Assembly (NCBI GenBank): GCA_934489895.1
Contig: CAKSST010000014.1
Span: forward strand, 1-46,984
DNA length: 46,984 nt
Direction: 5' to 3'
DNA from: an uncultured Eubacteriales bacterium
GTDB taxonomy: Bacteria; Bacillota; Clostridia; Oscillospirales; Acutalibacteraceae
This document shows, in pieces, positions 16,952 through 25,116 of this stretch; the stretch's first letter is position 1; each line of letters opens with the position of its first letter. The notes under the pieces are model-generated. The model saw only the letters and a list, made by a program, of their open reading frames with translations. It was not told the origin of the DNA and did not search any database. A program made the translations under genes and the position numbers.

Positions 16952-18280
16952 TTATTTAAGCCTTTCTTCCAACGCCTGCCTTTGCTCTTCATAACCGGGT
17001 TTGCCAAGCAAAGCAAACATATTTTTCTTGTAACTTTCAACGCCGGGTTGGTCAAAGGGATTAACGCCAAGCATATAGCCCGATATAGCGCAAGCCTTTT
17101 CAAAGAAATAAATAAGTCTGCCTAAGTTTTCCTCATCAGCACGGTCAATGGTAATAACAAGGTTAGGTACGCCACCGTCATTATGAGCAAGCAGTGTTCC
17201 CTCAAAAGCGCGGTGGTTTACGTATGAAACCGTCTTGCCTGCGAGAAAGTTCAAACCGTCGCCGTCCTGTTCATCCTTCTCAATAATCACATCGTCATCA
17301 ACTGTTTTAAAATCAACCACAGTTTCAAACAATATACGACGTCCGTCCTGAATGTACTGACCCATTGAATGAAGGTCGGTTGAGAAAATAACGGATGCGG
17401 GATAAAGACCTTTATTATCCTTGCCCTCACTCTCACCGAACAATTGCTTATACCATTCAGCCATCATTGTAAAACGAGGCTCATAGCAAGCAAGCAGCTC
17501 AATGCTCATACCTCTGCGGTAAAGAGCGTTGCGTGCTGCAGCGTAACGGTAGCAATCATTTTCCGGCGATTTATATTCCTCATATGCTGCCCGTGCTCCT
17601 GCCATAAGCTTATCAATGTCAGCACCGCTTACAGCAATGGGAAGCAAGCCAACAGGTGTAAGCACCGAATAACGTCCGCCTACATCATCGGGAATGACAA
17701 AGGTTGTATAGCCTTCGCTGTCAGCCAACTGTTTTAGTACGCCTCTTGCTTTATCGGTAGTGCAGTAAATGCGCTCTGCAGCTTTCTGCTTACCGTATTT
17801 TTCTTCCATAAAGCTGCGGAAAACTCTGAAGGCAATTGCAGGCTCTGTTGTAGTTCCCGATTTTGAAATAACATTTAAAGATACATCCTTACCCTCACAA
17901 AGCTTTAGTGTATCATTCAAAGCAGATGAACTGATGCTGTTACCTATAAAGTATATATCAGGTGTATCTTTTGCAAGATTGTTATAATAAGGAGAATTTA
18001 AAAATTCTATAGCAGCGCGAGCGCCCAGATATGAACCGCCAATTCCTATAACAATTAAAACTTGACTGTCCGAACGTATTTTTGAAGCAGCCTTTTTAAC
18101 CTCTTCGAACTCAGACTTGTCATAATTCACAGGCAGCTCAAGCCAACCTATGTAATCATTACCCAAGCCTGTTCCGTTATGAAGCTGCTCATGAGCGGCA
18201 GCTATCTGAGAGGTTAAACCCAAAAAATCATTATCACACAAAAACGAACGTGCATATTTATCTGAAAAAGTTAATGACAC
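16952..18280 (-). CDS. pgi: Glucose-6-phosphate isomerase
   Basis: Interconverts glucose-6-phosphate and fructose-6-phosphate in glycolysis. The 442-aa length is that of the shorter Gram-positive form. The sugar-phosphate site IGIGGSYLGARAA and the signature DDVGGRYSVLTPVGLLP are present, as is QYIQDGRRILFETV near the catalytic region. The start is GTG at 18280 with GGAG 10 nt upstream. It has its own promoter. Confidence 0.97.
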   Translation of the reverse strand: MSLTFSDKYARSFLCDNDFLGLTSQIAAAHEQLHNGTGLGNDYIGWLELPVNYDKSEFEEVKKAASKIRSDSQVLIVIGIGGSYLGARAAIEFLNSPYYNNLAKDTPDIYFIGNSISSSALNDTLKLCEGKDVSLNVISKSGTTTEPAIAFRVFRSFMEEKYGKQKAAERIYCTTDKARGVLKQLADSEGYTTFVIPDDVGGRYSVLTPVGLLPIAVSGADIDKLMAGARAAYEEYKSPENDCYRYAAARNALYRRGMSIELLACYEPRFTMMAEWYKQLFGESEGKDNKGLYPASVIFSTDLHSMGQYIQDGRRILFETVVDFKTVDDDVIIEKDEQDGDGLNFLAGKTVSYVNHRAFEGTLLAHNDGGVPNLVITIDRADEENLGRLIYFFEKACAISGYMLGVNPFDQPGVESYKKNMFALLGKPGYEEQRQALEERLK

Positions 18281-18328
18281 TTTAATAAAACTCCATTCTT
18301 TTTATATTTATTTTATTTTACACTAAAA

Positions 18329-18357
18329 ATTATAATTTTTCAATGATTATTTGTAAA
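18329..18357 (-). promoter_or_regulatory. Promoter of pgi
   Basis: On the minus strand TTTACA (18352-18357) and TATAAT (18329-18334) lie 17 nt apart, about 50 nt before the GTG start of pgi. Confidence 0.7.
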
Positions 18358-18363
18358 CATTTA

Positions 18364-19590
18364 TCACAAACAGAATAAACCGTCTAACATTATTAAAAAA
18401 GCACGCCCAAAGGTAAGTTTTTTAACATCTGTTTCGGCAATAAGCTTTATTGCCCCAACCTCCTGCCCGTCGATTGTAACGCTTATCATACCGATTTCAT
18501 CATTTTTATATATAGGAGCCGTAAGGTTTTCATTAAAATATACTGTTTGCTTTATTTCCTGCGTTGTGCCTTTAGGTAAAAGCAAATGCAGATTTCCGTC
18601 CGTAAGGGCAGTTACTGTTTTTTGTACCCCCTGCTTAACTTTAACGGCACTGTTATCACCAATCTCGCCTGCTATTGCTTTAAACTCAAAATTTGCAAAG
18701 CCGTAGTCAAGCATTTTTCTTGCGCCGTTAAACCTGTCTTTACTTGTGGACGATCCCATCACAACAGCCACAAGCTCCATGCCGTCACGGCAGGCGCTCG
18801 CAGAAAGACAGCAGCCTGCATTGCCCGTAGTTCCTGTTTTAAGCCCTGTACAGCCCGAGTAAAACTTTACAAGCTTATTAGTGTTAACAAGCTCGCTTTC
18901 GCCGTTTCTGAGGCTATCCATCCATACGGTTGAATAATCGGTAATTAATTTATGCTTTAACAGTTCACAGGAAACCACCGCAACATCGTGCGCAGAGGTA
19001 AAATGTCCCTCAGCATCAAGACCGCTGCAATTTACAAAGCTTGTGTTTTCAAGACCTAATTGCTTTGCCTTTTCGTTCATCTTTGAAACAAAGGTTTCTT
19101 CACTGCCGTACAGGTGCTCAGCCAAAGCAACCGTTGCATCGTTAGCGCTTGCGATTACTGTGGCCTTCAATAACTCGTGAACGGTCATTGTCTCGCCGGG
19201 CTCAAGCCATATTTGCGAGCCGCCCATAGATGCCGCATGTTCCGATGTTGTAACCGCAGTCTCCAATGTAATACGGCCGTCATCAATTGCTTCCATAATA
19301 AGAAGCAAGGACATTATTTTGGTTATAGACGCAGGAGATAATCTTTCATTTGCATTATCTTCGTACAGAATTCCCCCTGTGTTGACCTCCATAAGTATGG
19401 AAGACTTGGCCGAAATATCAAGCTTGCCTTCATTCATCACAGCCGCATCGGCAGGCAACGCCTCAAGCGGTTTCGTCAGGTCCTCAGAAAAGCATTCTGT
19501 CGCAATCTGAGTCTGGTCTGCCGCAAATACAGATACGGCAGACAGCATTACCATAAATACTACAAGTAATAATGAAATGAGTTTTTTCAT
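18364..19590 (-). CDS. Serine-type D-alanyl-D-alanine carboxypeptidase (DacA/DacF family)
   Basis: Exported peptidase that trims the terminal D-Ala of peptidoglycan stem peptides. The 408-aa protein has a signal peptide (MKKLISLLLVVFMVMLSAVS). It shows the three penicillin-binding motifs: SPASITKI (SxxK), SAND (SxN) and LKTGTTG (KTG). A C-terminal PBP5-like beta domain follows. I choose ATG 19590, with GGGGGTG upstream, over the longer frame to 19632. The close DacF relatives act in sporulation, but the exact subtype cannot be set from sequence alone. Confidence 0.93.
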   Translation of the reverse strand: MKKLISLLLVVFMVMLSAVSVFAADQTQIATECFSEDLTKPLEALPADAAVMNEGKLDISAKSSILMEVNTGGILYEDNANERLSPASITKIMSLLLIMEAIDDGRITLETAVTTSEHAASMGGSQIWLEPGETMTVHELLKATVIASANDATVALAEHLYGSEETFVSKMNEKAKQLGLENTSFVNCSGLDAEGHFTSAHDVAVVSCELLKHKLITDYSTVWMDSLRNGESELVNTNKLVKFYSGCTGLKTGTTGNAGCCLSASACRDGMELVAVVMGSSTSKDRFNGARKMLDYGFANFEFKAIAGEIGDNSAVKVKQGVQKTVTALTDGNLHLLLPKGTTQEIKQTVYFNENLTAPIYKNDEIGMISVTIDGQEVGAIKLIAETDVKKLTFGRAFLIMLDGLFCL

Positions 19591-19635
19591 TTTTTGGCAC
19601 ACCCCCATAATAGAGAATATGATGTGCCGCAAAAA

Positions 19636-20271
19636 TTAATAACCCAAGTTTTCGTCGCAGATTATTACATTTATCCTGTTTTTTATGCGCTGATAAGACA
19701 GCAAGGTATAACTGCAGCAAATGCGTTTTTCTGAAAAGCATCCCGCACCGATCTCTTTTTTGGCACAATGTCCCTTATGATAGCAATAAGTATCACAGTT
19801 AAGTCTTACTGTATTTTTGGGGGCCGCAGTCTCTTTTGTGCGCTTTACTGCCTCATCAAAATCTTTTACAAGCTTATTTATGCCCACAACAATAATTACT
19901 CTTTCGGGACCAAACATCAATGCTGCTACACGGTTTGAGTTGCCGTCAACATTGTATATTTCACCGTTTTCAGTTATTGCGTTGGCAGAGGAAAGATATG
20001 TGTCGGCAAAAAAGCACTCGCGGAAACGCTTGAACTTTTCTTCGGCAGAAATATCGGGAGAAGCCGTGTCAATATAATTATAATCTCCGTTTGCAGCCAA
20101 ATCGCGCACGCCGATTTCCTTTAAGGTCATTGAGCCGCCGCAGCCGATGGTTTCTCCTGCATTTAACATCTGCTTTACCGTTTTCAACGCATCTTCCTTT
20201 GTATTAACAAAACAAGCATTTATATTATTTCTTTTTAAATTTTCTATGGTTTTTTCAACACGTTTATCCAT
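19636..20271 (-). CDS. LUD-domain protein (lactate-utilisation/DUF162 family)
   Basis: A 211-aa protein whose first 160 residues match the LUD domain (CGGSMTLKEIGVRDLA, GPERVIIVVGINKLVKD). It ends with a Cys-rich segment (CDTYCYHKGHCAKKEIGAGC) that could bind a metal or Fe-S cluster. Such stand-alone LUD proteins are common in Clostridia without a proven reaction. It lies 5 nt after mnmA, so it is probably co-transcribed with it. Confidence 0.85.
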   Translation of the reverse strand: MDKRVEKTIENLKRNNINACFVNTKEDALKTVKQMLNAGETIGCGGSMTLKEIGVRDLAANGDYNYIDTASPDISAEEKFKRFRECFFADTYLSSANAITENGEIYNVDGNSNRVAALMFGPERVIIVVGINKLVKDFDEAVKRTKETAAPKNTVRLNCDTYCYHKGHCAKKEIGAGCFSEKRICCSYTLLSYQRIKNRINVIICDENLGY

Positions 20272-20276
20272 AATGC

Positions 20277-21311
20277 TTATTCCCCTTTTACAATTATGCC
20301 GCCGCCGACAAGCGCATCGTTTATATAAAACACCGCCGTCTGCCCGGGTGCAGGTGCTCTTTGAGGCTGTTCAAACTCTAACATCGCGCCATCCTTGCAG
20401 GGACGCAGTACAGCCTTGCTTTCAAACTGACTGTAACGCAACTTTGCTGTTACCGCAAGCTCCTCATTTAAATCTTCAATTAAAATATAATTTGTATCTT
20501 TTAAATATATTTTTTTATAAAACAAGTCCTGCTCGTCACCCAAAACAACTGTATTTTCCAATGCGTTCTTGCTTATAACAAAACGCGGTTTGCCTAAAGC
20601 AATGCCAAGACCTTTACGCTGACCGACAGTATATCTTATAACACCGTTATGCTTTCCAAGAATATTGCCGTTTGTATCAACAAAATTGCCTTGTGCGGAT
20701 TTCTCGCCGGTCATATTTTCAATAAAAGAAGCATAATCACCGCTTTCAATAAAACAAATATCCTGACTGTCGGGACTGTCGGCATTTTTTAAGTTGTACT
20801 GCCCCGCTTTTTTACGGTTTTCGGTTTTTTTATAATTATCCAACGGAAACAGTACACGCGACAGCACGTCCTGGCTTAATTTCCAGAGCATATAGGTCTG
20901 GTCTTTTGAGTTATCTGCCGCTTTTTTTATAACATATCTATCATTTTGCTTTTCTATGCTTGCATAATGTCCAGTTGCAAGCTTGTCAAAACCTTTTTCC
21001 ACAGCATAATCCATCAAGGCACCAAACTTAATTTTTTTGTTGCAAATTACACACGGGTTAGGTGTAAATCCTTTTTGATAGGCTTTAATAAACGGGCGCT
21101 GTACTGCCTGTTCAAATTCCTTTTCAAGATGTATAACAGTATGCCCGATACCAATGCTCTCACAAATCTCGGCTGCTTTTTGTGCTTCCTCGGTTTTGCC
21201 CTGGATTAAACAAAGGGTTACACCCTGTACATCATAGCCCGCTTCACACAAACGCAAAGCCGCAACCGCACTGTCCACACCGCCGCTCATAGCCACAAGC
21301 ACTTTTTCCAT
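20277..21311 (-). CDS. mnmA: tRNA-specific 2-thiouridylase MnmA
   Basis: Adds sulfur to U34 of tRNA-Lys/Glu/Gln, using ATP. The 344-aa enzyme starts MEKVLVAMSGGVDSAVAALR with the PP-loop SGGVDS. The catalytic Cys lies in NPCVICNKKIKFG and the persulfide Cys in DSQDICFIE. I use ATG 21311; the earlier GTG at 21323 is part of the AGGGGTG binding site. It starts 1 nt after the phosphatase stop. Confidence 0.95.
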   Translation of the reverse strand: MEKVLVAMSGGVDSAVAALRLCEAGYDVQGVTLCLIQGKTEEAQKAAEICESIGIGHTVIHLEKEFEQAVQRPFIKAYQKGFTPNPCVICNKKIKFGALMDYAVEKGFDKLATGHYASIEKQNDRYVIKKAADNSKDQTYMLWKLSQDVLSRVLFPLDNYKKTENRKKAGQYNLKNADSPDSQDICFIESGDYASFIENMTGEKSAQGNFVDTNGNILGKHNGVIRYTVGQRKGLGIALGKPRFVISKNALENTVVLGDEQDLFYKKIYLKDTNYILIEDLNEELAVTAKLRYSQFESKAVLRPCKDGAMLEFEQPQRAPAPGQTAVFYINDALVGGGIIVKGE

Positions 21312-21312
21312 A

Positions 21313-21789
21313 TTAAAATTCACCCCTGCTTTTTAAATAATCAAGCAAGCCTTCGCAGCCCTTATAAATATCATCATAACATTTATCAAAATTGCCGTAA
21401 TACCACGGGTCTGCGACATCGCCGCCGCTTTTAGCAAACTCCATGAGCTTATGTATTTTATTTTGCTTATCTGCGCCTAATATTCTGCTTAAATTGCTTA
21501 TATTCCTTTGGTCCATCGCAATAAGCATATCATAATCTTCGTAATCACTTTTTTTAATTAACGTAGCTTGTCTGCGCCCACAGGAAATACCGTGATTTTC
21601 AAGCTCGCGCCTTGCAGGCTCATATACAGGACTGCCTGTACCCTTCCATATTTCCTCTGCGCTAGTGGCACAGGACTTAATGATAAAGTTATCCTCTATC
21701 CCCTGTTTTTTTACCATATCCTTTAAAATAAATTCTGCCATAGGACTGCGGCATATATTGCCGTGGCAGACGAACATTATTTTAATCAT
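21313..21789 (-). CDS. Low-molecular-weight protein-tyrosine phosphatase
   Basis: Cytosolic phosphatase with the signature VCHGNICRSPMAEF (CX5R, nucleophile Cys8, Arg14) and the general-acid loop DPWYYGNF near the C-terminus. The 158 aa are the full family length. It heads a tight cluster with mnmA and the LUD gene. The physiological substrate is unknown; some relatives act on exopolysaccharide kinases. Confidence 0.93.
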   Translation of the reverse strand: MIKIMFVCHGNICRSPMAEFILKDMVKKQGIEDNFIIKSCATSAEEIWKGTGSPVYEPARRELENHGISCGRRQATLIKKSDYEDYDMLIAMDQRNISNLSRILGADKQNKIHKLMEFAKSGGDVADPWYYGNFDKCYDDIYKGCEGLLDYLKSRGEF

Positions 21790-21835
21790 TTACATCACCG
21801 TTTTTATTATACTTGTTTTTATGGTTTGCCGCAAC

Positions 21836-21864
21836 AAAAAATAAAGCCGCTCTTTTAAGAGCGG
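21836..21864 (-). terminator. Native terminator of spoVAD, retained at the truncated copy
   Basis: CCGCTC (21847-21852) and GAGCGG (21859-21864) flank a six-base loop containing the stop codon, followed on the minus strand by CTTTATTTTTTG. In the other copy (32104 onward) only the first arm remains: the repeat ends exactly at the loop boundary. Confidence 0.75.
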
Positions 21865-22249
21865 TTTTTAATATTAATAAGATGTGCAATTGATATTACA
21901 TTTTCACCCTGCTGGGTAGATGTCGGTGATAACAGTGCGCCCGTAGCGCAAAATAGTATATTGTTTTCTTTACCGCTTTGCAGCTTTTTCATAATATGAC
22001 CGGCAAGCACGCTCGCGCTGCAGCCGCAGCCCGAACCGCCCGCATGCACATCCTGCTTTTCGCAGTCAAAAATCATCAATCCGCAATCCTTGTGCTGTTT
22101 TTCTATTTTAATACCTTCTTTTTGCAGCAGTTGGTGTAAAAGGTCTGTTCCCACCTGTCCCAAATCACCTGTATATATAGCATCAAAGGCCTGCGGATTT
22201 GCGCCCGTATCTTCAAAATATGCCGCTATGGTAGAAGCAGCAGCAGGTG
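21853..22249 (-). repeat. Left copy of a 397-bp exact direct repeat flanking the island
   Basis: By eye this segment is base-for-base identical to 32104-32500, in the same orientation, 10,251 bp apart. It is the last third of spoVAD. Identity stops abruptly: beyond 22249 the sequence is AAAATGTC here but CCATTGCC in the other copy. Below 21853 the native terminator arm is present here but replaced in the other copy. Confidence 0.95.
21855..22249 (-). pseudogene. spoVAD: 3' fragment of spoVAD (duplicate)
   Basis: Encodes the last ~130 residues of SpoVAD (from SPAAASTIAAYFEDTG to HLINIKNRS), identical to the complete copy at 32106-33116, but without a 5' part or ribosome binding site. It keeps the native terminator, so this was probably the original 3' end of the gene before the island separated it from its 5' part. 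Confidence 0.92.
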
Positions 22250-22342
22250 AAAATGTCAAGAGAACACCATGAATTTTTTGAAATTATTTACTTACAGCCG
22301 CTTTTATGTTAGAATTAAAATATAAAGATTTGGCGGTGAACT

Positions 22343-22849
22343 ATGAAATTACTGAAAGAAAATGAAGATTTTATTTATGATTTTATAAGAAACGAATTGC
22401 GTTTTTATCCCAGTAGCAACAATAAGTTTTTGTTACCCTTTTCAATCAATCGTCCTTTTGTTGTTTATGATGTTTCTCAAATAACCGATGAACAAGCAGA
22501 TTTGCTCTATGAATTAGCACCGACAGCTCTTGCTAACTGTCTGCCAAACGGTTATCAGCTATATGCAATAGACTGGTTTCATAATTTTATATTATATGAT
22601 CCCATAAATCTCGAAAATATGCAAAGTAATGAACCGGCTACACCACAGTTTAACAAAGACGGCATTGCCTACTTTAACGGCTTCTATCCCGACGGAGACT
22701 ACTACTTTTTTCTAGATAAATATGGTGCTTTCGGTTATCTGTCTCATCCTTGGCGCCACGAAGTTTGGATATATGGAGAACCGCTTATAAAGGAATTTGA
22801 AAAAATATATCAGCAAATAGGTTTTATACCGAAAGCCAGTATAAAATAA
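22343..22849 (+). CDS. DUF2716-like protein
   Basis: A 168-aa cytosolic protein. The C-terminal half has FYPDGDYYFFLDKYGAFGYL, then SHPWRHEVWIYGEPLIKEFE, the pattern I associate with DUF2716 proteins, which occur near toxin/immunity loci and may be immunity proteins. GGCGGTGA precedes the ATG. It is the first gene inside the left island boundary, facing away from the putative immunity genes. Function is unproven. Confidence 0.65.
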   Translation: MKLLKENEDFIYDFIRNELRFYPSSNNKFLLPFSINRPFVVYDVSQITDEQADLLYELAPTALANCLPNGYQLYAIDWFHNFILYDPINLENMQSNEPATPQFNKDGIAYFNGFYPDGDYYFFLDKYGAFGYLSHPWRHEVWIYGEPLIKEFEKIYQQIGFIPKASIK

Positions 22850-22893
22850 TTATTACCCCTGCGAATTAAAATGTTATTCGCAGGGGTGAACTT

Positions 22894-23145
22894 TTAATTC
22901 CTAAATTGAGCTTTGATTTTTTCGTTAATTCTTGCATCCATGCCATTTGGCAATAACATTAAATCCTCTTCTTTGATTGAAATTTCAGCAATATCCGGAT
23001 TCTCACCGTATTGTGGAAAATATACATCCCACTCACCGCCGATGCACTCTTCTAACCATATAACACCTTGCATACCTTTATGAACACCGTCTTTAGCATA
23101 TTGTTCTTTTTCAACAATTACTTCTACGCAGTCAAGATATTTCAT
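22894..23145 (-). CDS. Putative immunity protein, paralogue 2
   Basis: An 83-aa acidic protein (MKYLDCVEVIVEKEQYAKDG). About half its residues match the neighbouring gene at 23197-23445; both share EKx.YAKDGVHKGM, then a YFPQ/NFPQ core, then ISI.E.D and a short C-terminal helix. This resembles small SH3-like immunity proteins of the DUF4926 kind. I prefer ATG 23145 (GGGGGAAG upstream). It follows the toxin-like gene and paralogue 1 in the same direction. Confidence 0.6.
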   Translation of the reverse strand: MKYLDCVEVIVEKEQYAKDGVHKGMQGVIWLEECIGGEWDVYFPQYGENPDIAEISIKEEDLMLLPNGMDARINEKIKAQFRN

Positions 23146-23196
23146 TTTTATTCTTCCCCCAAAACCCATCAGATTTGATAAACAGTGCTTGATAGT

Positions 23197-23445
23197 TCAA
23201 TCACCAAATTTTGCTTTTATTTGTTCGTTAAGAATAGCGTGCATTATTGGCACAACTTCCATATCATCTTCGTGTATCGAAATTGTTGCAATATCGTCTT
23301 TCTCACCGCATTGAGGGAAATTAACTAACCAATAGTTTTGAACTCTTTGCTCCATACATATCCATCCGTACATACCCTTGTGAACACCATCTTTGGCGTA
23401 TTCGTTTTTTTCTACTGTGATACGCACAGCATCCATTTCTTTCAT
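23197..23445 (-). CDS. Putative immunity protein, paralogue 1
   Basis: An 82-aa protein (MKEMDAVRITVEKNEYAKDG) paralogous to the next gene downstream. Its ribosome binding site GGAGG is formed by the GGA-GGT codons of the upstream toxin-like gene's closing TPYGG motif. Its ATG at 23445 lies 1 nt beyond that gene's stop, which implies tight translational coupling of toxin and antidote. Function is inferred from context. Confidence 0.6.
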   Translation of the reverse strand: MKEMDAVRITVEKNEYAKDGVHKGMYGWICMEQRVQNYWLVNFPQCGEKDDIATISIHEDDMEVVPIMHAILNEQIKAKFGD

Positions 23446-23446
23446 A

Positions 23447-24003
23447 TCATTTACCTCCATATGGTGTTATTAATTGTATTTTTCCATTTGGATAAACCAT
23501 CCATCCGGTAATAAAAGATACATTTTCCGCTTTATCTTTTCTTGGAATTTCAATTCGAATACTAATTCGTTGCCCGTCTTTATTCAATTTGCCTAACATA
23601 TAATTGCCCGAAATATATTTTTCTAACCCTTGTTTATTAATTTCACTCTGCAACCACTTTGCATCTGTAACTGTATATCCCCATTCTTTAAATAACTTTT
23701 CCTTGTTATGAGGATATTTGCCTTCGGTATTGAACAAATAAGGATCAAATTTACTATAAGCGCTGTCGGATGTGCTTTTGGTTAGTACATCGTTGTATGG
23801 AATATCTTCCAGAATACAATGACAAAATGGATGGTGCGGCCATTTAGGAGTTTTCTCCTTTTCAAACCAGCATTCGTGAAGCATCAAACATTCCCCACAA
23901 TGATTATCACTTAAATTTCTGTGCAACCATTTATTCCATTTGGGTACTTCGGTGGTTTTTCTCCCCAAATTGCCGCTTTAATAATTTCTGATAAGTAATC
24001 CAA
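23447..24003 (-). pseudogene. Polymorphic-toxin-type C-terminal protein (DUF6883-like), frameshifted near the start
   Basis: The long frame (173 codons from 23968) has a Cys/His-rich region (HCGECLMLHECWF, then HPFCHC), as in phage minor-head/toxin connectors. A C-terminal domain follows (KFDPYLFNTEGKYPH, SGNYMLGKLNKDGQRISI, FITGWMVYPNG, TPYGG) resembling DUF6883 toxin domains. A well-placed AAAAGGAG and TTG at 24003 start a different frame (MDYLSEIIKAAIWGEK). One missing base in the A-run near 23958 would join the two into one protein. It may be a true mutation or a sequencing error. Confidence 0.6.
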
Positions 24004-24033
24004 TTTTTTCTCCTTTTATATTATAATATTCTT

Positions 24034-24164
24034 TAGCACAAAAGTATAGATTCAATCTTTGCGCGCAAAAGGCTTGACAATTTATACTTTTGTTGCTATT
24101 ATATATTATATGCTACTTTCGTCAATTTGTCAATGTTTTTGTAGCATTTTTAGCATTTTGCTAC
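24034..24164. promoter_or_regulatory. Cluster of TAGCA/TGCTA operator-like motifs in the divergent intergenic region
   Basis: Six copies of TAGCA in either orientation occur at about 24034, 24094, 24111, 24142, 24151 and 24159. TAGCACAAAAGTATA (24034-24048) is inverted as TATACTTTTGTTGCTA (24083-24098), and GTAGCA (24141) is inverted as TGCTAC (24159). They surround the promoters of the toxin-like gene (minus) and the XRE regulator (plus), so the XRE protein is the natural candidate to bind here. Confidence 0.55.
24074..24102 (+). promoter_or_regulatory. Promoter of the XRE regulator
   Basis: TTGACA at 24074-24079 and TATTAT at 24097-24102 with a 17-nt spacer. The -10 overlaps one arm of the long inverted repeat, so a bound repressor would block it. 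Confidence 0.75.
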
Positions 24165-24191
24165 GAATATGTACTTTGAGAGGTTTTTAAT

Positions 24192-24848
24192 ATGGAAATG
24201 CAACAAATTTTTGGACAACGATTGGAACAACTGCTTTCGGAAAAAGGAATTTCGCAAGGAGAATTTGCTGAGGCGGTAAATTGTTCTCGTCAAAGCATTA
24301 ATTTTTATATTTTGGGAAAACGCAATCCCGATATCGCTCTTGCAGGAAAAATGGCTGAGTATTTAGGCGTTTCTTGCGATTATTTAGTAGGACTTAGCGA
24401 TATTCGCGAGGATAAAAGTTCAAACTTAACTGCCGATCAACTTGGACTTACCGATGATACAATGAAATTCTTTGCCGGCTTGCAACTTATCGCAACCGGT
24501 AAAACCAATTTTATGAAAAAGGATTATGAGGCAATTGGTTTCGACTACGAAAAAGAAATCGTTCCATATAATATGGAACAAGGCAAAATTACTCTTAAAC
24601 TTTTGAACGACTTAATTTCGCACGAACGATTTGGCATATTACTGCAATATATTAAAAGATATAAAGATATTGCGCGTGGTAATGATACAATGGCAATTTT
24701 ACAAGATTTTATGGTAGAATTGGAATCTCCTATCACAGGCAAAATCTATGGTAGCAAAGAAGAAAATATGGAAATGATGAAAGAATTTTGCTTGCATATA
24801 GCATCTAAGTATTTTGATGAAATCGTAAAAGACATTGTTGAAGATTAG
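24192..24848 (+). CDS. XRE-family transcriptional regulator
   Basis: A 218-aa protein. Residues about 5-65 form a Cro/CI-type helix-turn-helix (LSEKGISQGEFAEAVNCSRQ, then NPDIALAGKMAEYLGVSCDY). The remaining 150 residues are an alpha-helical C-terminal region of unknown role. It is followed by a hairpin terminator at 24858-24887. A decayed relative lies at 31828-32054. It probably controls itself and the divergent toxin/immunity operon. Confidence 0.85.
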   Translation: MEMQQIFGQRLEQLLSEKGISQGEFAEAVNCSRQSINFYILGKRNPDIALAGKMAEYLGVSCDYLVGLSDIREDKSSNLTADQLGLTDDTMKFFAGLQLIATGKTNFMKKDYEAIGFDYEKEIVPYNMEQGKITLKLLNDLISHERFGILLQYIKRYKDIARGNDTMAILQDFMVELESPITGKIYGSKEENMEMMKEFCLHIASKYFDEIVKDIVED

Positions 24849-24857
24849 AGAATAGAC

Positions 24858-24887
24858 AAAGCGTGTGCCGTTTAAGACACACGCTTT
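24858..24887 (+). terminator. Terminator of the XRE regulator
   Basis: AAAGCGTGTG (24858-24867) pairs with CACACGCTTT (24878-24887) across a 10-nt loop, followed by CTCTTTATG. It can also act on the minus strand for the recombinase remnant. Confidence 0.7.
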
Positions 24888-24891
24888 CTCT

Positions 24892-25068
24892 TTATGCCGA
24901 TTTTTTCTTTTTTGTATGCTTTTCGGGTTTGATAAGTTCCTTGTTAAGTTCGATATATTCGACTACCTGCAGATAAGCGTCATAAAACTTAAACACAACC
25001 TCGATATCTCCGCCCTCGTGGACGAAAACCTCTTCCACAAGCTCGGTTAAAATCGGTTTTGTTAAGAC
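24892..25068 (-). pseudogene. C-terminal remnant of a large serine recombinase (copy 1)
   Basis: 59 codons, open from a stop at about 25070 to TAA at 24892, with no start or ribosome binding site. The product runs PILTELVEEVFVHEGGDIEV, then VFKFYDAY and a Lys-rich tail. This is the style of the extreme C-terminus of large serine recombinases from Clostridia elements. It is clearly related to the remnant at 31243-31400. The catalytic domain is absent. Confidence 0.65.
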
Positions 25069-25088
25069 TTTTTATATAGATAAGAATA

Positions 25089-25109
25089 AGGCGAGGTGTA
25101 CCCTCGCCT
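25089..25109 (-). terminator. Hairpin after the vWA gene
   Basis: AGGCGAG (25089-25095) pairs with CTCGCCT (25103-25109), followed on the minus strand by CTTATTCTTAT. It lies just beyond the vWA stop codon. Confidence 0.6.
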
Positions 25110-25116
25110 GAATTTT

